Positions 35,698 through 45,113 of a DNA stretch of 64,000 nucleotides are shown here, one piece after another. The first letter of the stretch is position 1; each line of letters begins with the position of its first letter. Source of the stretch: Bimuria novae-zelandiae CBS 107.79 (Eukaryota > Ascomycota > Dothideomycetes > Pleosporales > Didymosphaeriaceae); contig ML976660.1 of the NCBI GenBank assembly GCA_010015655.1, positions 1,462,206-1,526,205 of the forward strand, read 5' to 3'. The notes below the pieces were generated by a model. The model made no database searches and was not told where the DNA came from. It saw nothing but the letters and a program-made list of their open reading frames with translations. The position numbers were made by a program, and so were the translations under genes.

Positions 35698-36150
35698 ATG
35701 GGCAGCGGCGGCAGCAAACACCACCACGGCCCCTGCGGCGCCCTCCAGTCCACGGATATCCTCTCGTAAGCTCCCCAACCGCCTCTCCGCTCTCCACTGC
35801 TTCTTCTCGCTCACATTCAACCATCTAGCTTCGAGAACTCTTGGGCCACGCTCACCACGGCCGTCGATCCGCTGCACTTGTGCCACGCGCTCAACGGCAC
35901 GCCCATCAGCAACGCACACTGCGCCGTCGACACGCGCGCATGGCTGGACGAGTCTGAGAATATTGCACACGTGGGACAGCTGTGCAGCATCGTTGGAGGG
36001 ATGCTCGCAGACGGTGCCATCTGCGTCATCGATGTCACGGACACGCCTGGCGCGGATGCGGGTGTCGAGGTCAAGCGTGCGGCGTGCGAGGAGTTGGGCG
36101 GTGCGTGGGAGGGTGCGTGTGTGTTGCAGGAGGTGGAACTTGCTTGTTAG
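35698..36150 (+). CDS. Small cysteine-containing hypothetical protein (129 aa, 2 exons)
   Basis: Exon 1 is 35698-35765 (ccaccATGG start context, MGSGGSKHHHGPCG). A 63-nt intron, 35766-35828, begins GTAAGC and ends ATCTAG. Exon 2 is 35829-36150. Joining preserves the frame through a Ser codon and gives 129 residues ending in Cys. Eight cysteines are spaced along it (PCGAL, LCHAL, HCAVD, LCSIV, ICVID, ACEEL, ACVLQ, LAC). There is no hydrophobic N-terminal signal, so it is probably not classically secreted, and the His/Gly-rich N-terminus could bind metal. I do not recognise the family. A TATA box lies about 155 bp upstream. Confidence 0.72.
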
Positions 36151-36290
36151 GGTGGTGAGCGGTCGGGGGAAGTGGAGTCACGTTTATGATGATCGGTTGC
36201 ATGGCGATCATGGTATGGCGGGAAAGCGGGCATTTTGGATCCGAGGCCTTGTAGTGTGAGCTCATGAGCGAATTGTATGCGGAACAATCA

Positions 36291-36386
36291 TACAGATCGA
36301 CGAGAGCACCACGATACAGATCGACGAGAGCACCACGATACAGATCGACGAGAGCACCACGATACAGATCGACGAGAGCACCACGA
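36291..36386. repeat. 24-bp minisatellite, four exact units
   Basis: Four perfect copies of a 24-bp unit containing ACAGATCGACGAGAGCACC start at 36291, 36315, 36339 and 36363. The array lies between the 3' ends of the 129-aa gene and RNH202, so it is probably in or near a 3' UTR. All frames through it are open, which produces spurious ORFs. Confidence 0.95.
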
Positions 36387-36513
36387 CTTCTACCCACGAC
36401 CAAGTATCCCAATAGCCTTGACTCCATCCCAAAATCTCCCAACCAACACCAAGAAAAAAAATAAACTGCTCAACAATTCCATCCCGCCCAGGCTACCAGG
36501 TTCCCATCCGCGC

Positions 36514-37914
36514 TCAAGCTTTCTTCGGCGCCTTTGTAAAAAACGAACTCAACTTCTTCATCCCGCTCGTATCCACCTTCTTCAACTTCTTAATCGCAAG
36601 CGACGCGCTCTTCTTCTTCTTCTCTTCCTCTTCCTTCTTCCGCTTCTTCTCCTCGCGCTCCATGATATCGCCTTCGTCCTCGGCGAGACCCCGCTTCCGG
36701 CTTATGTTGTCCGATATGCTGCGTAAAGCGAGGACTTCCGCACGGAGCTTGGACAGGGTGGCGAGATGCGCGTCTAGACTTGAGAAGTCTGGCGTGGGGG
36801 ATGCTTTGATGATGGGGTGGAGAGATAAGGGGAGGTATGCGGAGGTGAGGTAGGTCAGGGATGTGCGGAGACGGAGGAGGGCGGGTATTTCGGGCGGTGT
36901 TTGTAACGCGGATTTTGGGGCTACTTCTTCGGCTGTGGAGGTGAAGGAGGTGGCGGCTGTGGAAGTGGTGGTTTGCGAGTCTGCTGTTGTACTGGTGGAT
37001 AGGGACGACTCGTGGCGCGTTAGTGTTGAGACGGTCGTCGACTGCGAGTCGGTGGCCACCATGATTTCTGTGGTAGCCGCAGCTTGCGCGGCTAATTCGG
37101 AGGTAGATGTAGAGGTCGCGACGTCTGAGCGGAGAACGTTCATTAGGGGGACCTCTAGGGCGGTTTTGATGAAGCGCTCTTCCAGGGATGGCGGCAGCCC
37201 TTTTGCGCACATCCGCTCCGCTTTCTTGGTTAGGATGCTGACTAGCCTGTCGCTCGATAGTCTGTACATGGTTTCGTCGCCGGCGGTCACGGTATCGCAC
37301 ACCAGCACCATACGCCGCTCAATCATGTCCTTCAAGCTAGGGAACTGCCCCAGTAAGACTTTCCATTGCCGCGAGATGGAAGCGAGAGTATCGAGGTGGT
37401 CTTCGAAGGCGAGGAAGTGCTGTTTTCCCGTCTCCTTCCCTCTCTTCGGAGCCAGCGCAGGAAGGATGAGGAACAGGATGTCGATGGGCGTCGCGAGGAA
37501 GAGGTCCGTTTTGTCGGTCACATATCCGCTTCCTAGACCCTCCTCCTGACCCACTTCGTCTGTAGTCTCCGCATCGGACTCCGCGTTGCTGGATGCATCG
37601 TCATATACCTCGTCAGGCACTATCAACCAACTCTTGCAATCTTTCTTCGGCGCCGCGATGCGCGTGAACTCGTAGAAGCCTTTGTTGGGACAAAAGTAGT
37701 ATCGCGAGGGGGCGCTACTAGCGGGATTATCTAGCGTGACAATGCGTGAGTCGGGCGAAGTGTCTTTGGGAAGGATGAAGAGCTTCGGCGGGTTGTTTGT
37801 TGACGGCGGGAGTGGTTTCGCGGTGGATTCTGCAGGGTCGGGTGTGGTTTCTGTAGGTTCGGGTGTTGTTTCTTTCGCTGGCGTGGCTTTGGGTTTCGAA
37901 CGTGTGCGTGCCAT
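36514..37914 (-). CDS. RNH202: Ribonuclease H2 subunit B
   Basis: 466 residues without introns. RNase H2 removes ribonucleotides from genomic DNA; subunit B is a non-catalytic scaffold that with subunit C supports the catalytic A subunit and links it to PCNA. Visible features: a disordered Thr/Pro-rich N-terminus; the triple-barrel dimerisation region (about 45-125: FILPKD...YYFCPNKGFYEFTRI...SWLIVPDEV); a helical middle with DLFLATPIDILFLILPAL (about 137-154); a long Ser/Thr linker; and a Lys/Glu-rich C-terminus ending MKKLSSFF, a PCNA-interacting-peptide-like motif with Met in place of the usual Gln. It shares an upstream region with MCM10 on the opposite strand. The length is on the long side because of the linkers. 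Identification is by motif order. Confidence 0.88.
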   Translation of the reverse strand: MARTRSKPKATPAKETTPEPTETTPDPAESTAKPLPPSTNNPPKLFILPKDTSPDSRIVTLDNPASSAPSRYYFCPNKGFYEFTRIAAPKKDCKSWLIVPDEVYDDASSNAESDAETTDEVGQEEGLGSGYVTDKTDLFLATPIDILFLILPALAPKRGKETGKQHFLAFEDHLDTLASISRQWKVLLGQFPSLKDMIERRMVLVCDTVTAGDETMYRLSSDRLVSILTKKAERMCAKGLPPSLEERFIKTALEVPLMNVLRSDVATSTSTSELAAQAAATTEIMVATDSQSTTVSTLTRHESSLSTSTTADSQTTTSTAATSFTSTAEEVAPKSALQTPPEIPALLRLRTSLTYLTSAYLPLSLHPIIKASPTPDFSSLDAHLATLSKLRAEVLALRSISDNISRKRGLAEDEGDIMEREEKKRKKEEEEKKKKSASLAIKKLKKVDTSGMKKLSSFFTKAPKKA

Positions 37915-38368
37915 TTTTCAATTAGGAGTTTGGTTGCAAAGATTCGACTCTGGGTCAGGTACACTGAATCTATGCAGAACATACGACGTGCGGTTTTGTA
38001 GAGTTGCGAAAGTGCAGTTGTCGTGGTAAATTGAACGACGCGTCTCGCCAATGGCGACGCGCCGTTGCGCGTCACCCCCCGGCTGTTTCAGACTCAACCT
38101 TAAGTGGACGCCTACCAACAATCTCTCGCACGGCACAGCAAACTGCGACCTTCCATACACCATTCACCGGTCCTGCCTCTTTTCACTCGCCCCTTCCCGT
38201 TTCGGTCTTCGTTGTGATAGCGCATGTGCGGGGTTCCGGCGAAGAGCACGGGCGAGCTGCCCCGAGCGCATCGCGATCACACTGGGTAATGATGATCGTG
38301 AGGGACAGCCCCAAGTCGAGGGGTACGTGTTCCGACTGCGCATTGCTGTACGATGGAAGCTAACATAG
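37915..38368. promoter_or_regulatory. Shared divergent 5' region of RNH202 and MCM10
   Basis: About 450 bp separates the RNH202 start from the first secure MCM10 exon. It contains ACGCGTC near 38039 and ACGCGCC near 38055, close to the MCB box (ACGCGT) used for G1/S genes in yeasts. Use of these sites here is inference. The right part probably contains a short MCM10 exon and a 46-nt intron (38323-38368). Confidence 0.5.
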
Positions 38369-38426
38369 GGAAGTCGCGAAGGATGCCCCGAACTGGCCGC
38401 CCAAATCCCCGCACGAGGCCAAGTTG

Positions 38427-40697
38427 ATGTCGCCCTCCACCCGCAAAAAGTACGAGTCTCGGCACCAACGAAGCTCCGTATCGCCATCGCCGAGCAAGCG
38501 CCGCCCGATGTCGCGCAACCACCCCGAACCTTTATCCGACGAGGACGAGGAGGACGAGGAGACACTGCAACTCAAGCTCCAGGCCATCGAGGCGCGACTG
38601 AAGCTCAAAAAGTTTCAAAAAGCAAAGAAAGCGGCAGAAGATGGCGATATAGACAGCCTAGGCGCATTATCGCGGCCAGGCACAGCTGTGAGTGCGCGTA
38701 GGACGGAGCTTCCACGGCCGCGATCTGAAGTCCAAGTCCCGGTTAGCCCTGTAAGGACGAGACGGAAGCCCGAAGAGCAGCGGAGTCCTGCGCGCGTGTT
38801 GCTGGGCATTGACAAGGGACTGAAGGCGCAAGATGTTAGCCTCAAGCGGGCATCGAGCTACTCGGGTCGCAATACGAACGGTAGGCTCTTGCAGACGAGT
38901 TCAGCACAGGCAGCCGAGCCACCCAAGATAAAGTCTTTCAGCAAGCGGATCGCGGAGAGCAGGAACAAGGAAAAGGAGAGGGAGGAGAAGCAGGCGAGAA
39001 TTGACAAGAGCAGGAGTGGTGGCTTTGGGCTGGGGGACATTGAGGGTTTGAAAGACCGGCCCGCGTCTAGGGCCGCTTCTTCGTTGAGCTCTGGGTCGAG
39101 GAACTCGGAGAACACAGCAGCGGCAGTAAAGAACCATGTACGAAGTTGGTCAACCAACAATTTGCAGGCCAGCGCAACCTCAGGGCCAGGGTCGAAAGGT
39201 TCCAGAACCCTGGACGCTTCGCGGACACAGTCTGCCGCGCCCAGGCCTTCATCTAGAGGTTTCGGAGCTTCTAGCACGGCGGCCAAGTATGCTGAAATTT
39301 CCCAGCGCGACGACAGCACGGATGCCCCCAGCTTTGAATCTTTCTCCAGTCTTCATCTCAAGTCGCGAGAAATGCAGCACAACGCAGTGACGCGGACACT
39401 TGAGGGCAAGACCATCGTCACAATACCGCAACTCCTCAAGACTGTCAAGGCGCCTGAGTACGAGCCTCCGGACATGGAAAACGATTTCGTAGTCATGGGC
39501 ATAATTGCAGCAAAATCATCACCCATGGCCACCAAGAATGCGGTCAAGCAGCGCTCTGCAGGAAACCAAGACGAAGACGCACATGCCACAAACAAATTCA
39601 TGGTCATAACACTCACGGATCTAAAATGGGAACTGCAACTCTTCCTTTTCGACACGGGGTTCTCCAAATACTGGAAACTTACACCAGGCACGCTAATTGC
39701 CATCTTAAATCCGGACATTCTACCTCCTCGCGACCGCGGGTCGACCAAGTTCTCCTTGAAGCTGACCAGTTCAGACGATACCGTGCTAGAAATCGGCTCA
39801 GCGCGCGATCTCGACTTCTGTCACGCGATGCGCAAGGATGGTAAAGAATGTGGACAGTGGATTGATGGACGCAAGACCGAGTTCTGTGACTTTCACATCG
39901 AGCTGCAGGTCGAGAAGAGCAAGCGAGGGCGCATGGAAGTCAACACCATGGGTGGATTTGGCAAGGGACCTTCTGGGTCGAACAAAGGCACCATGTTTGG
40001 CAAGGGCCGAGGGAAAGGCGACGAGCTCAAAAGAGAGGGCAGATATCACGACGCGTTCTTGCATGAGACGATGTACATTGCGCCCGGCGCCGGCAGTGCT
40101 GCACGATTGATGGATCGAGACGAGCAACCGTATCACGTCACCGAACGTGCTGAGAAGCACCGCAAGCAGCTCGCAGCAAAGGAAAAGGAGCGCGCGCTCG
40201 CAAAACGGCTGGGCGACATAGGCAGCGGTGCCGGAAGCGAGTACATGAAGCGCGCCACCGGGTCGAGCACCTCGCAACCATCCTCCCGCGTGGGCACCGC
40301 ACTTGACGACCCTTTTGTGTCCCAAGCTCCAACCCCGACCGACGTGCTCAGTCTTCTCACCAAGAAAGCAGAAGATGTCGACCTAAGCCGCGGCGGTCCG
40401 GCGAAACGCAAGCGGGCCATCTCCTCCCAGTCCATCACCTCTAGCTCCAACAGCAGGAACGAGCCCGTGGGCTGGTCAGGCTCTGGTAAGCGCGGCCTCC
40501 TGCTCCCAGGGTCGCCGACGAAGAAAGACCCACCGTCTTCGTTCCGCGGAACGAGACCGCCGAGTCCGGCGAAGAAGAAAGCTCGCCTGTTACTAGATGG
40601 GAAGGGGATACGCGAGCCCGGGCGCGACAGTCTGGGTACCATGGATGTTGGGCTCATTGCGGCGATGGACGACGATGATGATTTGGAGGTGGTTTAA
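38427..40697 (+). CDS. MCM10: DNA replication factor Mcm10
   Basis: Mcm10 helps activate the CMG helicase and tethers polymerase alpha at origins in the nucleus. Visible: an acidic coiled-coil stretch (DEDEEDEETLQLKLQAIEARLKLKK split over residues 36-65), Ser-rich linkers, an OB-fold region (about 320-460), and the diagnostic zinc finger C465-X9-C475-X11-C487-X2-H490. Basic disordered C-terminal segments end in DDDDDLEVV. From 38427 the protein is 756 aa. The frame stays open upstream to 38369 and encodes DAPNWPPKSPHEAK, typical of fungal Mcm10 N-termini. There it meets a good 3' splice site (GCTAACATAG), with GTACGT at 38323 in matching phase. The true start therefore probably lies in an upstream exon that I could not place. 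Confidence 0.9.
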   Translation: MSPSTRKKYESRHQRSSVSPSPSKRRPMSRNHPEPLSDEDEEDEETLQLKLQAIEARLKLKKFQKAKKAAEDGDIDSLGALSRPGTAVSARRTELPRPRSEVQVPVSPVRTRRKPEEQRSPARVLLGIDKGLKAQDVSLKRASSYSGRNTNGRLLQTSSAQAAEPPKIKSFSKRIAESRNKEKEREEKQARIDKSRSGGFGLGDIEGLKDRPASRAASSLSSGSRNSENTAAAVKNHVRSWSTNNLQASATSGPGSKGSRTLDASRTQSAAPRPSSRGFGASSTAAKYAEISQRDDSTDAPSFESFSSLHLKSREMQHNAVTRTLEGKTIVTIPQLLKTVKAPEYEPPDMENDFVVMGIIAAKSSPMATKNAVKQRSAGNQDEDAHATNKFMVITLTDLKWELQLFLFDTGFSKYWKLTPGTLIAILNPDILPPRDRGSTKFSLKLTSSDDTVLEIGSARDLDFCHAMRKDGKECGQWIDGRKTEFCDFHIELQVEKSKRGRMEVNTMGGFGKGPSGSNKGTMFGKGRGKGDELKREGRYHDAFLHETMYIAPGAGSAARLMDRDEQPYHVTERAEKHRKQLAAKEKERALAKRLGDIGSGAGSEYMKRATGSSTSQPSSRVGTALDDPFVSQAPTPTDVLSLLTKKAEDVDLSRGGPAKRKRAISSQSITSSSNSRNEPVGWSGSGKRGLLLPGSPTKKDPPSSFRGTRPPSPAKKKARLLLDGKGIREPGRDSLGTMDVGLIAAMDDDDDLEVV

Positions 40698-41427
40698 CTT
40701 CTAGAGGTCTGGGCGCGGGTTGGTTGTGCCCTGTATACATGATATCCACTACTGGGACTGAATTGGGTTTCCTTTGTCTAATGGCCTGATGCAGGTCGGG
40801 TACGGATGGGTGGGTAAAAATGATGGAGTCGGCGTTTATGCGACACCCTCGACGAGATCGTGGGGGTTCGTGCCCTCTGGCTTTTGGATTATTGACTTGT
40901 ATCTTGTATGATGAATTGAAGTGAGTCTGTTGAGCCCAGGGTGGCGCTGGCGCAAAAAAGAGTCGAAGCAATCGATTTCATGCTTTTAGTGAACTGTTTC
41001 CACGACAGAAAGACGCAGGTCTAAACCAGGCGACGAAGTTTAGGCCCATATTATTTGGGTAAGGCGTCTGTGTAGGAGGTTGGGTTTCAAAGGCCATGAT
41101 TGGCCGGGCTAGGCTCGGGTCTCTAAGCGAGAGAGTGGGACTTTTTGCCCGAATAATCCTTACTAGGCTGGTGAATTTCGAGATTCTTATTACGACGATT
41201 TTTGCATACGGAATTGGACCGGAGCTCGCCTCTTCGACTTACGCGGGCGCCGAATCGATCTTGACCGGGGGAGAATATCGACCTGGGCCGGCGCACGTGA
41301 GACCTCTGGACCTAACCCCATCTGCCGCACCACCCGTGTCCCAGACGGTCTCACAAGCCGCACCATCACTCGACGACTCATTTCATATCCTCAACACCAA
41401 GCTCGGACACGGTCGTCATTTCCCACC
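40698..41427. other. Intergenic, no gene seen
   Basis: 3' flank of MCM10 and 5' flank of the TTL-like gene. Only short frames with no recognisable content; normal composition. Confidence 0.6.
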
Positions 41428-42822
41428 ATGGCATCCACACCACCCGAGCACGACAACAAAATCTACGCCCTAATCGACTACGAAGACGCCTACGTTCAAC
41501 CCCTCCTCCTCGCCGCCCTCAAAAAGCACATCTCCCCCTCCCGCCTCATCCTCCTCTCCCACTTCTCCTCCCTCCCTTCCAAATCCTCCCCAGTCCTCCA
41601 ATGGCTACAATACGAGTCCATCAACTTCCCGCACCTCCTCCAGCACACGCGCACCAGTCTCGCAAACGCGTACGTCATCCGCAAAGCGCTGATTCGCAAG
41701 CACTACCTCTCGACGACGGTCGCGCACTGGGTGGTTAAACACCCGGAATCGGTGTTGGCCCGGCATGTGAAGCCGAGCGTGGAGTTTGAAGTTGATTACG
41801 CCGAGTTTTTGGACGAGGCGTTGGTGGAGGCGTGGGAGTTGAGGGAGAGCTGGGGGAGGGGGGGTGAGTGGTGGATTTTGAAACCGGGCATGAGTGAGAG
41901 GGGGCAGGGGATTAGGTTGTTCGCGTCCGAGGAGGAGTTGACGTCCATTTTTGAGGGGTGGGATCCGGAGTCTGATGATGAAGAGGAGGATGGGGATGGG
42001 GATGGGGATGGGGATGTAAGGAGCGATGCCGGGTCCACTGGGGAGAGCGAGAAGATAGGGAGCAGTGCGGAGGAGAAGGCTGGAGAGGGCGGTGGTATTG
42101 TGACGAGTCACCTACGACATTTCGTGGCTCAGCCGTATATCCACCCGCCACTCCTTCTGTGCCCCCCGTCGGCGGCGCAGGAGCAAGAGCTGCGCAAGTT
42201 CCACATCCGCACGTATGTTCTCGCGACTGGCGCGTTACAGGTGTACGTCTACCGCCCCATGCTCGCTCTGTTTGCGGCGCGCGCGTACATCCCACCTAGC
42301 GAAGCCAATCTCCAAGATAATCCAGAAGAGGCGCTGAGGGCGCATCTAACGAATACCTGTCTTCAGGAGACGGGCGAACGGGAAGGCAGCGTTGCACTGT
42401 TCTGGAACCTCCCTGAGGAGATTCCGGAGCAGCCGTCCTTCACACCTGCCCTTTCCGCAGACCCACACTGGAAAGATACCGTCTTCGCCCAAATCTGCGC
42501 GGTCACAAGCGAAGTGTTTGAAGCCGCCGCGCGAGGTATGTCGATTCATTTCCAGCCGTTACCCAACGCTTTTGAGCTCTTTGGGCTAGATTTCATGGTT
42601 GGCGTTGAGCGGGATGGTGAGCTGCGAACGTGGTTGCTGGAGGTCAATGCGTTTCCGGATTTTCGGCAGACGGGGGAGGAGTGCAAAGGGATGGTGGAGG
42701 GGTTAATGGATGGGGTTGTGCGGGTAGCGGTTGCGCCATTCTTTGGGGATGGGAAGAGAGAGGGTGAGAGTGGGGCGGAGGGGTTGGTGCAGGTGCTGGA
42801 TATGGATTTGGGACGGCGGTAG
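41428..42822 (+). CDS. Tubulin-tyrosine ligase (TTL) family protein
   Basis: 464 residues, single exon, with a strong start context (cccaccATGG). TTL-family enzymes are ATP-grasp ligases that add amino acids to tubulin tails. Visible ATP-grasp features: the nucleotide-binding lysine in WWILKPGMSERGQGIRLF (about 150-167), FVAQPYIHPPLLL (about 231), KFHIRTYVL (about 256-264), HLTNTCLQ (about 306-313) and the metal-binding tail LFGLDFMV...WLLEVNAFPDF (about 387-412). An Asp/Glu-Gly repeat (about 180-197) interrupts the fold as a loop. Budding yeast Pby1 is the nearest known fungal relative, but its N-terminal SurE-like domain is absent here. The substrate in fungi is not settled, so the tubulin activity is a family inference. 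Confidence 0.85.
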   Translation: MASTPPEHDNKIYALIDYEDAYVQPLLLAALKKHISPSRLILLSHFSSLPSKSSPVLQWLQYESINFPHLLQHTRTSLANAYVIRKALIRKHYLSTTVAHWVVKHPESVLARHVKPSVEFEVDYAEFLDEALVEAWELRESWGRGGEWWILKPGMSERGQGIRLFASEEELTSIFEGWDPESDDEEEDGDGDGDGDVRSDAGSTGESEKIGSSAEEKAGEGGGIVTSHLRHFVAQPYIHPPLLLCPPSAAQEQELRKFHIRTYVLATGALQVYVYRPMLALFAARAYIPPSEANLQDNPEEALRAHLTNTCLQETGEREGSVALFWNLPEEIPEQPSFTPALSADPHWKDTVFAQICAVTSEVFEAAARGMSIHFQPLPNAFELFGLDFMVGVERDGELRTWLLEVNAFPDFRQTGEECKGMVEGLMDGVVRVAVAPFFGDGKREGESGAEGLVQVLDMDLGRR

Positions 42823-44098
42823 TGGGGCGGAGGGATAGAGATAGAAGATCGGATGGATAGAAAGCATCAGGGGCATCTCATGTGCGGCCGTCTGTGTGGT
42901 GGCAAAGGTATAAATACCGCTCTAAATCCACACAATTTTGTTCTCCACACAACCACTCTCGAGCAGACTAAAAAGTGAGACTTACCAATGCCATGACTTG
43001 CCCGCCCTTCCTCTCCAAATAGAACCAGAAAATGAAGATGGGGCGCACTCTTCTTCCGCCCTAAAAAACACACACTAACAGCCTACGTGTGACCGAGGAT
43101 TTCCTCTCGTCACGCCCGACCTAAAACATTGCGCTACTCGACGATGGAGCTTCCCAACCTCTTAAAAAGCCATTTCTATGCAGCTTTCCTCTCACGCAAA
43201 AGTATCGCCAGACCGCTGCATGGATTGTGTTTTCTTCGAGCCCAAAACTAAAGTTGGGCTTATACACGACGCTCATTGCCTGTGAAGCATCCTACTCCCT
43301 CCAGAACTAAAAATACAACCTTCGCGTTGCCATGGCGTCTGTATGCGTCCACTTCAAAGCAAAAGCCTTGTACACAAGTCTGGTCCTCCCAAAAACAAGA
43401 AGACATGGGCTTATAGAGTGCGTTTCCTTCGCGCCCGAGTCCAAACAACCTCAGCTCGTGCACATGTCCTACATGCACCCTCGCCTCATACATCTTCTTG
43501 CATATGGACGGATGCAAAGCAATGGTATATAAGACCCACATTTCATAGTTTAGGTCCTTCCCTTTTCACTGCACAACTCCAGCAGCGACTAAAATAGCAG
43601 AAGCCGCAATCATGGCGGCCAGATCTGCTGTTCTAAATACAAAGGCATAGGAATCTATGGAGGGTGCGTGAGGCATTGCGGGGCCAATAAAAGTGCACGA
43701 AATTCTTGTCATGGAGTGTTTCTTTGCTGGACTAAATTCAAGGATATGGGATTTGATGGAGTGTGGGAGGCTTGTGCTTTTCAAACGGCAGGAGGATTAC
43801 GACATGTGTTTTGGTTGATGCTTCACGGCTGTCTAAAATGCGAAGGCAGTTAAGTCATGGTTGTTGGTTCGATGCTGTCGAAAATCGATGTAAAGTTTGC
43901 TATGCATAACTTAGATGTGTTGCCAGCCTCACGTCTTTTTTGCCACGAATCAGGCTTCTGGCAGATAAAAATTCGTGCACATAAGGTTATGGAGTGTACT
44001 TTGTTTCGCGGCTTTTTGAAAATGTATTCAAGAAGGGGAGACGACGTGGTGTGTTCTGCTTCCTCACGGAGCCTAGCGGTTCGGGATTGTGAAGGATA
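42823..44098. other. Intergenic, repetitive CTAAA-rich stretch, no gene called
   Basis: Normal-composition DNA with several short frames on both strands, none convincing. The motif CTAAA recurs often (for example near 42932, 42968, 43587, 43733 and 43833), and ATGGAGTGT occurs three times (near 43713, 43757 and 43992). This suggests an old degenerate repeat or a non-coding transcript; I cannot decide. Confidence 0.4.
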
Positions 44099-44432
44099 CC
44101 GTAACTCAAGGGTCAATCCGCACCCTTTTGCTAGGAAAATTAAGAAAATTTAAGAAGTTAATGCTTTATATCTTTATAATAAAATATTATTAAAATATAC
44201 TTTCTTAATAAAAGTATTAACGTACATGCATAACGAGTGGCCGGGTATAGCGAGTGGTCGAAAATGCCAAAACCCTATTAAAATCTACACTCTACATAAT
44301 AGTACAGTATCATGTATAAATTAGTTTTAGTATTAAATATTTTTTACTTATAGTAAAAATAAATAAGTTTATTTCTCTTTTTTTATTTTAAAGTAAAAGA
44401 TTTTCTTAAACATAATTTAACTTCTTAAATAG

Positions 44433-44818
44433 TGTAACAGGAACAATCGCTCGTCGACACGAGAACCCTTGGCTAGTCAAGACAGGATTCGAGATCATCC
44501 GAAAACCGACACTCATCCGTATCGGACCAATTTCGGATCTATCAGACCGATGGGGAACTACGAATCCGATTCGGACCCATTTCGGATCCATCAGACCGAC
44601 GGTCAACCTATAGCAGTTATGTGCTAGCTAGCCATCTGGGAAGAGGTGTATTTAGAGGAGCTTGGGGCTTTTGTAGTTCAGTACCTTTTCCGTATCCTTT
44701 CGTACCAGGCCTATAGGCACTTAATTCATTCGAGGCTACATTCTTATACACGCACTCCCACATGCCTCTGCTAGGAGATACGCCAACATCGATCCTTTGA
44801 GTGACCTGCGCCGATACA
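44433..44818 (+). mobile_element. Solo LTR of the 4924-12109 Gypsy family
   Basis: 386 bp, the reverse complement of the LTRs at 4924-5309 and 11724-12109 and the same length to the base. It starts TGTAACAGGAACAATCGC and ends GACCTGCGCCGATACA. It is the least mutated of the three copies. The flanks share ATAG (44429-44432, 44819-44822), a 4-bp match rather than the usual five. It sits in the middle of the outer TIR element. Confidence 0.92.
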
Positions 44819-45113
44819 ATAGAGCTTAAAATAAAAAAAAGTCTTATACTAAAACTAGCCTAAATCTAATATTTTACGCCTAAAAATTATTAAATTCTAA
44901 TTTTGAAGACCTAAATTTTACTACTTTTGTGCTTTTTTATAAAAACTATAATATAATAATATATTTTTTAATTATAGAATTCTAGACAGAGTTATTTTAA
45001 AATACTTTTATTAAGGAAGTATATTTTAATAATATTTTAATATAAAGATATAAAGCGTTAAACTTCTTAACTTTTCTTAATTTTCCTAACTAAAGGGTGC
45101 GCATTGACCCTTA

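Noticed and set aside
36264..36726. Plus-strand frames of 66 and 149 codons with repeated STRAPRYR and RREHHDTD segments
   Set aside because: They are translations of the non-coding 24-bp minisatellite and of the antisense of RNH202.
42900..44090. Recurrent CTAAA and ATGGAGTGT motifs as a tandem repeat family or RNA gene
   Set aside because: Spacing is irregular and flanking similarity too weak to define a unit; noted only as background.
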